Shown here: positions 56,065-64,000 of the stretch, piece after piece
Layout: each line of letters opens with the position of its first letter
Position numbering within the stretch: the first letter of the stretch is position 1
Assembly (NCBI GenBank): GCA_022457065.1
Contig: JAJGBQ010000001.1
Span: 4,340,001-4,404,000, forward strand
Origin: Curvularia sp. ZM96
Taxonomy: Eukaryota > Ascomycota > Dothideomycetes > Pleosporales > Pleosporaceae
Length of the DNA stretch: 64,000 bases
Direction of reading: 5' to 3'
Translations under genes and position numbers: made by a program
Notes under the pieces: model-generated
What the model was told of the DNA's origin: nothing
What the model saw: only the letters and a program-made list of their open reading frames with translations
Database searches by the model: none

Positions 56065-57366
56065 CTACGTACTGCCCGCCCCACTGACGTTACTGATCAG
56101 AAAATCCCGCCATTCTTCATCGCTGAGCACACTTCTCACCCTCGCCTCTAACCACTCAGTATTTCCCCACATCCCCCAACTCGCTTGGAACCGAAGCCAG
56201 TCCACAAGCGCCACCTCCCAATGCCGGACGAAAGTGGCCCAGTCGTATTCTCGCTCGCCAGTTTCGCGCAGCCTCTCCCAGTAGCGGCGTAATAGCTGCT
56301 CTTCACCCGTCTGCATGGGAAGTGTCTCTGGTACATGCTGGTTGGAGACTAGCATACTCAGCGGGACTGAGCACGTGAAGTATTTTGCCAGGTCGCAGAC
56401 ACCCAGGCCAAGCCCGGTGTACTGAAAGTCATAGAATGCGACGTTTTTGCCCGAAGTACTGGTGAAGAGGTTTTCGGACTTTACGTCGCCGTGGATCAGC
56501 GTCTGGTACTTTTCTATTGGTGTGCTTCTGGAAGCTTTTGGCGTGAGGAAAACAGCTACCATCTCGGCGATTGACAATTCGTGACCCTCAATGCGACTGG
56601 TGAGCAGGGTATTCCATTCAGAGTCATCATCTTCGACTAGTGACGCGTACTCTTTTCGGCGCGTAGCAAGGTACGTATAACCGCCGTTCAGCCAAACACC
56701 CTTCTCCCCAGCGTCTTGGCCCTCGCGCTGGACTTCTTCAAGCGGAGGCAACACGAGCGATGAAGGAGTCAAGTTCCTCACGCGCGACCACCAGAAACCA
56801 TGGAAGCCGGATAGCCAATCTAGCGCAGCAAAGACTTGGGTGTCTGTAAGCACCGCGCGTTTCTCGCCAGCCACAGGATACTGCTGCTTGAGGTCACTCA
56901 GCAACATAGCTGTTATGGAGGTGCCGTCTGCATTGTGCTTGTTGATGCTTGCCACGCATTGAGCGACTGGAAGCGAATCCGGCATCTGAGGTGCAAGATG
57001 AGTGTAAAAGTACTGTTCCACTCTGTAGCTCAAAATCTTCCTCGTGTGCCCTTCATCATCTGCCTTTGTTGGAGGCGGCGTAACGAGTTTGAGCACGTAC
57101 GACTCGGATGGAGCAGTTGATGCAGATACCGGAACAGCAGTGACGCGGCATATCTCGCCGTAGCCTGCCCACAATGACTGGATGCGTTCTAGCGACTTGA
57201 GGTGCAGTCCTTTTTCAGCGAGGAGGGTAGTCGCTGCCTCCCGCGCTGAGCTTGGCACATGCATAGGTTGAGTAGAATGCTGCACGGGTGTGTATAGCTT
57301 GTACAATACAATGGAGATGCACAGGACGAGGATGTAATAAAAAAGACGCGGTAGAGGTATGGCCAT
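56065..57366 (-). CDS. Membrane-anchored APH/choline-kinase-like phosphotransferase
   Basis: Single exon of 433 residues. One N-terminal membrane anchor (LFYYILVLCISIVLYKLY, about 8-25) is followed by a kinase-like fold. Visible elements are GYGEICRVTAV in place of a Gly loop, SYVLKLV with the Lys expected to contact ATP, a helix-rich insert, LIHGDVKSENLF (the HGD..N catalytic motif) and FYDFQYTGLG (metal-binding Asp, in place of DFG). This set is found in aminoglycoside phosphotransferase/EcKinase-like small-molecule kinases. The substrate is unknown. An anchor in the secretory membrane is unusual for this fold and may mean an ER-located lipid or sugar substrate, which is inference. Confidence 0.8.
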   Translation of the reverse strand: MAIPLPRLFYYILVLCISIVLYKLYTPVQHSTQPMHVPSSAREAATTLLAEKGLHLKSLERIQSLWAGYGEICRVTAVPVSASTAPSESYVLKLVTPPPTKADDEGHTRKILSYRVEQYFYTHLAPQMPDSLPVAQCVASINKHNADGTSITAMLLSDLKQQYPVAGEKRAVLTDTQVFAALDWLSGFHGFWWSRVRNLTPSSLVLPPLEEVQREGQDAGEKGVWLNGGYTYLATRRKEYASLVEDDDSEWNTLLTSRIEGHELSIAEMVAVFLTPKASRSTPIEKYQTLIHGDVKSENLFTSTSGKNVAFYDFQYTGLGLGVCDLAKYFTCSVPLSMLVSNQHVPETLPMQTGEEQLLRRYWERLRETGEREYDWATFVRHWEVALVDWLRFQASWGMWGNTEWLEARVRSVLSDEEWRDFLISNVSGAGST

Positions 57367-57659
57367 TCGGGAAATAGACGAGATTGCACGAGAATACCCC
57401 CGAGAGCGCAGAGATATAAAGGCCGAACACCGTTATCCCAAAGGAGTCTGGAGAAGTGCAGTGTGCGATAAAAGCTGGTAGAACCCGCCTGGCAACTCGA
57501 TACGCTAACTCGTTTAGGAAGACGCCAAAGTGGGGCCTCACGAAATGTGGCTATTTGTCCAGCATTACCAAAACGAGTTGGGTTATTGCGATAATAACGA
57601 CACTAACCACGTTTCAATATCCTAGCTCCTCTTAGTGCCTTGACCTGACTTGACACTCT

Positions 57660-58262
57660 CTAAGTAGGAACAAGGTAGTACAGAGATGCTACGACAGTTA
57701 TACCCACAGCCGCCCATCCAGTCTTGATAACATGCGCGTTTTTGAATCCGATTCCAAGGTCCCACGCCAAATGCCTAAGTCCATTGAAGCTATGGAAGAA
57801 GAAAGGGAAAGCGAAGAAACCCTTTAGGCCAATCTTGACGGCCGCAGGCCATGCGGCTACCGTGGCGACCATAGCCTGCGTCTCCAATTGCCATCCCGTA
57901 TACGGCGCAGCAAGGTATGCGAAACCAAAGAGGTAGAGAGCGGCAGAAAGAGTGATTCCAGTAATACGGTTGAGTCCTGATGCAATCGAGGTAATCTGCG
58001 GCTTGTAGATAGTGAGATGTGGGGAGACGGGGCGGTTAATACGCTGTTTGGCGAGGATCTCAGCGGCGTCGGCTTGAGATGTTGCAAGTCTATTAGCATC
58101 ATCAGCGGCAATTCTAATTGCAAGAAGGGAGCAGCACAGAGTGTATCCATGCTGTCATACGCTTCCATACCTCCGTTGCACCATCGATCGCACCGGGTGC
58201 GCCCTTATGCCAGGGACCACCGCCTTTCGCAGACCAAGCTGAAACATTCGCATTAAAGTCAT
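57660..58262 (-). CDS. Succinate dehydrogenase cytochrome b subunit (complex II subunit C)
   Basis: Two minus-strand exons, 58262-58171 and 58089-57660, with an 81-nt intron. The product has 173 residues. It is the haem- and ubiquinone-binding membrane anchor of complex II in the mitochondrial inner membrane. The N-terminus is basic (LGLRKAVVPGIRAHPVRSMVQRR), a presequence. The mature part opens with the hallmark RPVSPHLTIYKPQITS then NRITGITLSAALYLFG (TM1). Next comes a second membrane segment with HSFNGLRHLAWDLG, whose His should bind haem, and a third with VGITVVASLYYLVP. An ATG at 58394 would extend the N-terminus by 44 residues and is less likely. Mutations in this subunit give resistance to SDHI fungicides in several fungi. 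Confidence 0.9.
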
Positions 58263-58730
58263 GTTAGTCAATTGCGTCCAATTGTGACTGTAGTATCGAG
58301 ATGTCGTAGGGTGTGGTTTTAATGTGATCAAGCTCTCAAACCCGAGTTCGCCCGAAGTTCCGAGGCTGCGGTTGGCTAATCGCACAACGCGCATAGCATT
58401 ATCCGAGCATCTGAATTATCTTTGCGAGCGGTCCAGCACTCTGTCCTTCTATTCAGAGTAAGACAAACAGATAGCTAGCTGCCTAGACAAAGCTATAAGT
58501 ATGGCGCTCTCTTCTACGACTACTGTTTACCCTACATATTCTTCCAGGCCTGGAATAGTACAGAGGTTCGAAATGCCCCTTGCTCTCTCCTCTGCGACCT
58601 CTACGACGACAACGAAACTTTATCGAAGGAAATGATACGAGCTTACGCAGTACTTCTCGTTACGTGGTGACATATATTAGTGACTTCCATTGAAAACGAA
58701 TTGGCTAAATCTATAGGCTCCTAACCCGGA
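58263..58730. other. Intergenic spacer
   Basis: Promoter side of the SDHC gene and 3' flank of the Dal5-like permease. No gene seen. Confidence 0.55.
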
Positions 58731-60361
58731 TTACAACAAGTACTGGAAGTAGATATTCTCCCTGTCCGTCATGTCTTGTAGACCATTCTCGGCATGCACA
58801 TCGGCATCGGCGTCTTGCTGATGCCCACTCATCGAATAGTCAATAGGGTTTCTCGGAAGACCAGCTGCCTCACGATCATCACACTTCTTCTTCTGCATCC
58901 ATGTGATGACGAACATTTGCACAATCACCACGCCCCAAAGGATGCACCAAATCGCGAGAATTCCCTTGAGAGCGTTGACCTAGAAGACTGTCAATACAAT
59001 GCTAGTTTACACGAAGCATACAAAGGATCACTTACGTATTGTGGAGCAAATCTCTTGTCAAAGATGTACGGTGTGATGATGTTTCCAACGGCGTTTCCGG
59101 CGTTAAAGGATGTGTAGTAGACAGCCTTCTTGGTTTGTCCTGCACAGTTGGCTCCCATCCATGAAATAAGCAGAGGATTGATGGCATAGACAAATGCAAT
59201 CAGATAGTATCCAGCAAGAAGTCCGCCTTTGTTGGCCTTAGTTTTCGGAAGAGCGACCATCAATGCAACGCCGACAATGACAATGGTGACGAGTCCAAGC
59301 AAGAACGGAGACTTGCGTTTGAAGCGGTACGCCAACCATGATGCCAGGAGAATGGAAACGAACTGAAGTGCTCCGAATGGAATGTTGAGCAGAACAGCTT
59401 CGTCGGCTGTGAAACCAGCAAGGTTTTGGAGGATAATGGCACCAAAAACGGAGGAGACAGCAGCACCGGCGTTGACAGCAATGACCATGATCATGTACAG
59501 CCAGTACTTTGGTTCAGTCCAAGCCTCGAACACATGCGCCCAGTTGAACTTGTGTGAAACAATACCCTGTTGGTTTGCTTTGACACGCTCAACAGCCTTG
59601 AGACGGTCCTCGGGCGTCAGGAAACGAGCTTCTCCAGGACTGTCGTGCGCCCACCAGTAAGTGAAGGCTCCAATGACGATAGTCAGCAGCCCGAAGAAGA
59701 GATAGACAACTTGGTATCGGTATAGGTGAGGCGAATGGATACGACCAAATCCATAAACGATGGGGGCACTGATCAACGTGCTGAGCCCGTAGCAGCTGTA
59801 CCAGCATGCAACTCGGAAAGGCTGTTCAGAGCGCCTGTAAAAGGCGATAGTAATCATCGAGAATAGGGGAACAACTGCTGCTTCAAAGGCGCCGAGGAAG
59901 AAGCGGGATGCGAGGAGTCCAGCGTAGTTCGTTGATCCTCCAAGACCGCCAGCGACGGAGATACCCCAGCATACAATGATAACTGGCAGAACGTGACGGA
60001 ATCGAAGTTTGACCAAGATCCATGCTGCCAAAGGCTGTACAGCCAGCTGTGCATAGTAACCGATATTTCCAATGTTGGAGTAGTCGTTTCCTTTCAGGTG
60101 CGCGTCGGTTTTCAGTCCATAGACGGCTGTCAAACCAATAATTCCCTTGTCGGCGGACTGGAGGAAGTAAACCATACAAAGGAGAGACAGCATCCATATG
60201 TCTGTCTTGCGGAGGATCCGTTTGTTGTCTGCATCGGTACAGATGATGGTTTCACCCAATCCTTGTACCTTGCCTTCCTCGTAAGCGACGGCGACGTCCG
60301 CGGAGGCATCGGAGGCATACTCGATGCCTTGAGCGGTTGGCTTCTCAGCAGCTGAAGCCAT
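58731..60361 (-). CDS. MFS permease, Dal5-like anion:cation symporter family
   Basis: Two minus-strand exons, 60361-59036 and 58979-58731, giving 524 residues. The start is MASAAEKPT; an ATG seven codons upstream (60382) is also possible. About twelve membrane segments are visible. KTDIWMLSLLCMVYFLQSADKGIIG in TM1 and the loop-2 motif region (NIGNIGYYAQLAVQPLAAWILVKLRFRHVLP) are typical of the Dal5/allantoate, nicotinate or Vht1-like group. The last membrane helix (LKGILAIWCILWGVVIVQMF) lies in exon 2. The single 56-nt intron (58980-59035) is 95 percent identical to an intron of a different MFS gene 4.5 kb away (see findings). The C-terminus is soluble, Asp-rich. The substrate is unknown. Confidence 0.86.
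58980..59035 (-). repeat. Introner-like intron, copy A
   Basis: The 56-nt intron of the Dal5-like permease. It begins GTAAGTGATC and ends CTTCTAG. It matches copy B (63492-63547) at 53 of 56 positions. The flanking exons are not similar. Confidence 0.85.
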
Positions 60362-60382
60362 CACTCCAGAACAAATGTTCAA

Positions 60383-61507
60383 AAGATAGAGAAAAGAAGT
60401 AATGTGGGGATGGACTGGAGTCTGGGGTTAGTAGTCTGGGGTAGTCCGTTTATATGGACCTACCAGCACAGACCCATCAGCCACGGCAGAACGGCGTGAC
60501 GGACACATATTTTCCCTCCAACAAGTAAGCAGACTAGGATCAGGGAGGATGGTGGCTGTCCTTCATCTGGACAGTGTGGTGATGTCGGCGCTAGTACTGG
60601 GGCCAATGATTATGCTGTAAAGACGCCGACAGCAACCGGTTAAATCAACACGCGTTGGATGGATTGATGATCTGTGAACTGTCAGCGCATGATGCTGCAG
60701 CTCTGATGAATGCTGCGTAAGAAAGAACTCGGTTTTGACGACAAGATAACTGGATTAGTCTAAATGAGGCAAGTGAGCGATGCAAGCAGCCAGAGCATGC
60801 AATCCATGGTTCAGCGAGAGGCAAGAGGAATGCTATTCGGTGGCTGAGATGGTCCGTACCGCCAGTCGGTGTACTTTCGTCTTCACTAATCATATAAAAG
60901 CGTGATTAATTATAGTTAGTATATGTCATCACGCATTATCACGCATTATATATGGGCTATCTATTTCCAACCCTTTGGTACAGCCCCTGCTGTCAAACTC
61001 AAAACCCACGTACGACCCTCGATGTTGAGAACAAGACTGACCTGCACGCTCAAGATTTTCTTGACAACAATAAGCTTCTGGCCAAGAGCGCCCCCTCCCA
61101 CGAAAGGGGTCACGCACGGTTGTTAATTAACCGGTCGCTCGGTACGCCACCACTCTCCAATCTCGGACGAACAACACAGTCATCTGCCAGCCGTAATGCC
61201 ATCCTCAATTTCCGCCTGGGAGTCAGACCGCAAGCCTGGACCTGATAGAATGGCAAGAGACATGTAAGGATGGCTTCTGCGAAAATTCCAATCGGTTCAC
61301 GATAGCCAGAGCCGCGTAGACGGCCCACGGAAGCCTCGGCGCGAGCCCACCAAGCCCAGAACAATGCGGGGTAAACGTCATGACGTCCTCGGGCGTTGCA
61401 AGTATTTCAGTGGAGTGTGAAAATTGTGTCTTCAGGTGGTGTGAGCGACTTGAGAAAACGAGAAATCATAGCATTGTGCAGCAAGAGCTCCTTCGCGCGA
61501 CAACAAC
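60383..61507. other. Intergenic region between divergent genes
   Basis: 1.1 kb between the permease and cyclase starts. A 10-bp unit (ATCACGCATT) is repeated twice in tandem at 60928-60947. No gene supported. Confidence 0.55.
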
Positions 61508-62895
61508 ATGGCGGACCCCAAGAACACTGCGAGTCAGCGCTTGACGCAAATCAAAGATTTTCTGACCATGAACAAAACCGCAACGACCATTCCTTGGGAC
61601 CCGGATAGCACTAAGTTCCCGACGCGAAAAGAGCTCCCGGATATTCCTGGTGCTCCCAAAGAGGCTGCTTGGGTCTGGGGTGACAACGACAATGTAAAAT
61701 GGCAGCTCATCGTCTATGCGCCGGCACCACGCTAATGTGCAACAGATTGGACGCTTGAACCTTCTGACACCGACTCGTGTAGCCGCAGCCGCCAGAGAGA
61801 TCAAGTCTGGCGAGATTGTACCTGTGAAGTAATGCGAGGCCACCCCAGTCAAGGAGATTCATGCTAATACGAACAGCCTACCTCTGAATGTCCCCAACGT
61901 GCCAGCATTCGGCCGTGAACAGTTCCAGCACGAGATCAAGACGCTAGCCGAAGGCTTCGCCTACGATGACCTGTACCATCTGAACACGCAGAGCGGCACC
62001 CAATGGGATGGTTTTAGACATTTTGCCCATCTCCCCAGCGGCTCTTTCTATAACGGCGTACGCAACACCAGAACCTCCTGAAAGAAACCCCAATTAACAC
62101 ACTCCCCAGACCAAAGGCAGTGACATCACCGGCCCCAGCGCCAACCACAAATGCTCGATCCACCACTGGGCCGAACACGGCATCGCTGGCCGCGGCATCC
62201 TCCTTGACTACAGAGGCTACGCGCACAAGAAAGGCATCAACTACGATCCCTACGACTACTACCCTATCTCCTGGGAGGAGCTGTACCGCTGCGGCAAAGA
62301 CCAAGGCGTCGACATCCGGCCTTCTGCCCAAGGCGGCGACATTAAGCCCGGTGACATGCTTTTTGTCCGCAGCGGCTGGAAAGAAGCGTATGACAGCAAG
62401 AGCGATGAGGATAGAGCTAAGGCGGCGTTGCGGCATGGGTCGGGTAAGGATGGTGAAGACGGTCAGCGGTGGGCGGGATTGAGCCAGGAGGAGAAGATGC
62501 TGGATTGGCTGCATGATTGCTATTTTGCGGCTGTAGCGGGAGACGCACCGGCTTTTGAAGCGTGGCCGACTCACGAAGGTATGCTTGAGAGTTCCCCCTA
62601 ATCTCTTCTTCCGGCCGCTTTCGTATATTTTTGGGGAAGAAGCGCTGACAGTGAGATGCAGATTACCATCTTCACGAGTACATACTTTCCCTATGGGGTA
62701 TGCCGCTGGGCGAGATGCTGGATCTCGAGAAGCTGGCGAAGACGTGTCGGGAGAAGGGGAGATGGTTCTTTTTCTTCTCCTCTGCGCCGGCGAATTGTCC
62801 TGGTATGTATACATCTCGTGGCTTTCATTGTGTTGCTTATTGACTCTGTGACAGGCGGAGTAAGCTCTCATGTTAATGGAAATGCGATCTTTTGA
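61508..62895 (+). CDS. Cyclase family hydrolase (kynurenine-formamidase-like fold)
   Basis: Six exons, 61508-61693, 61746-61828, 61877-62057, 62110-62578, 62662-62802 and 62855-62895, giving 366 residues with every join in phase. It belongs to the Mn/Zn-dependent cyclase family (Pfam Cyclase). The family features read through several joins: GDNDN/IGRLNLLTP, SGTQWDGFRHF (the metal-binding motif, GTQWD in fungal members where bacteria have GTHxD), KGSDITGPSANHKCSIHHWAEHGIAGRG, and GDMLFVRSGWKE. Bacterial relatives open formylkynurenine or isatin. In fungi most members are unstudied. The density of five introns in 1.4 kb contrasts with the single-intron neighbours. It sits between two MFS transporters, so it could act on a compound they carry. 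Confidence 0.85.
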
Positions 62896-63116
62896 GAACA
62901 GCAAATGGAATGGGGACGAAAGGTAGCTCTGTTGGGTGTATATAAATTGGCAAGTGGTAAAGAGAAGTATTTCCAGATATGGTGTATCATATGTTTGGGT
63001 ATCTGCAAGGCAGAGTGGTGAAAAAAGTTTGTCGTGTAGAATGTGTATTAGTTGTCGCAATTAATTCATCACGATCAAACAGCTCTCGTCTAATTGCTCT
63101 GCGCTCTGCATCTCCC

Positions 63117-64000
63117 CTAGACTTTCCTCTCATTCTTTTCATCCTCGCTCTCAATTTCAACAGTTGCTTCTACGCGTTCCGTCATTAGGTGCTTGACACC
63201 TTTCATCGAAAGTACCGCAATTGTCGCGAGAGCCACGAAAGGGACTATGCTCCAGTACGCCAATCTATAAGCACGCGCATATGACCAGTGGCTTGCATCC
63301 CATGCAACGGATGCGATTTCCTGATTAGCACCAGGCACAGTATTGTACTTGAACGACGATTCTGTTTTCCCCTTCATGGCAGCCAACAGGGCGGGAATAG
63401 ACGATGCAGGCAAGCCAGCTGCTAAGGCGGCGGAGCTGATGTCGCGGCTAAGATGCGAAGCGATGCGTGAGTTGACAATGGCGTAGATGACCTAGAAGAC
63501 TGTCAATACAATGCTAGTTTACATGAAGCATACGAAGAATCACTTACAGCAGTACCAAATGCGCCGCCAATGGCTCTAGCAGAAAATGCGAGTCCAGTAG
63601 CCGTGGAAAGGAAAGCGTGGGGCGCTGTGAATTGGATGCATGCTACTAAGAGAGTGAGTGGCCCTGCGCAGCCGATACCCGTCAATGCCGTGAAGATAAT
63701 CTGATTGGTGCCCCAGCCGGGCTTTATAAAGCCGAAGCAGATGGAAGCAATGAGCATGATGGAAAAAGTTACCACGAGCGGCGTCTCTGCATAGATATAT
63801 CAGTATACGCTTATTTCTGAACAAGTAGGAGAGATACGCACTCATGTCCTTGAATCTCGTTGCCCACCATGTGACTGCTAGCGAGGTGATCATGGACGCA
63901 ATTTTGAAGGACAACTGCCTGATTGCAATATTCCAAGCTTCATCTTCGAAACCGATGTTGAGTATAAGCTGTGGAGTGACGGCATTGATTGCTGAATAAT
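63117..64000 (-). CDS. MFS efflux transporter, TRI12-like (partial, runs off right edge)
   Basis: The 3' part of a gene whose 5' end lies beyond the window. Visible minus-strand exons are 64000-63842, 63786-63548 and 63491-63117, with introns of 55 and 56 nt. About 257 residues are seen. GIGCAGPLTLLVACIQFTAP and LSTATGLAFSARAIGGAFGTA are typical of the fungal 14-helix MFS group that includes trichothecene efflux pump TRI12 and siderophore transporters. The final helix (YWSIVPFVALATIAVLSM) is followed by an acidic tail. The intron at 63492-63547 is the second copy of the introner-like sequence. The substrate is unknown. Confidence 0.85.
63492..63547 (-). repeat. Introner-like intron, copy B
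   Basis: The 56-nt intron of the TRI12-like gene. It differs from copy A only at intron positions 10, 14 and 24, all transitions. Both are phase 0 and both are followed by GTCA in the next exon. Confidence 0.85.

Noticed and set aside
58150..58394. SDHC start at 58394
   Set aside because: The added residues are not presequence-like, and the ATG at 58262 directly precedes a basic presequence.
58560..58600. GGTTCGAAATG resembling a tRNA T loop
   Set aside because: No D arm, anticodon arm or acceptor stem around it.

Overview
This window looks like nuclear DNA from a filamentous ascomycete (Pezizomycotina), most plausibly a Dothideomycete. The genes carry short spliceosomal introns (about 48-121 nt) with GT..AG ends, the spacers are long and gene-free, and there is a HET-NACHT-ankyrin receptor. 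One DNA transposon has been strongly altered in the way repeat-induced point mutation (RIP) does, and two unrelated transporter genes share a near-identical intron, as introner-like elements do in Dothideomycetes. The species cannot be fixed from sequence alone.

Layout. 0.7-5.1 kb: a secreted M28 (glutamate carboxypeptidase II-like) peptidase with an apparent frameshift, then a BTB/POZ protein. 5.1-16.4 kb: one gene for a disordered protein of unknown role between two unusually long gene-free stretches (3.8 and 6.0 kb). 16.4-22.6 kb: an ARS-binding protein 2-like gene, a small KPWE-motif (Pex39-like) gene, and a Scd6/Sum2/LSM14 mRNA regulator. 23.3-27.5 kb: a 1379-residue HET-NACHT-ankyrin NOD-like receptor. 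28.2-33.9 kb: a peroxisomal adenine nucleotide carrier (Ant1/PMP47), an NCS1 purine/cytosine permease and a divergent DHA1-type MFS transporter. 34.6-45.1 kb: a giant HSP90-type ATPase-fold protein transcribed divergently from TRAPPII subunit Trs120. 45.36-47.21 kb: a complete but dead Fot1/pogo-like element with 71-bp inverted repeats and a TA target duplication. 47.7-53.6 kb: bifunctional 6-phosphofructo-2-kinase/fructose-2,6-bisphosphatase, a DUF202 membrane protein and RNase H1. 54.3-58.3 kb: a small membrane protein, an intron-containing tRNA-Thr(UGU), a membrane-anchored APH/choline-kinase-like protein and succinate dehydrogenase subunit C. 58.7-64 kb: a Dal5-like MFS permease, a cyclase-family hydrolase and a TRI12-like MFS pump running off the right edge.

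Most genes are housekeeping and show no operon-like link. Two peroxisome-related genes (Pex39-like, Ant1-like) sit about 8 kb apart, and the right end (two MFS transporters around a cyclase) could be a small metabolic cluster. All exon models were built by hand from reading-frame continuity, splice signals and remembered family motifs. No search or RNA evidence was available, so family names are recognition, not database results.
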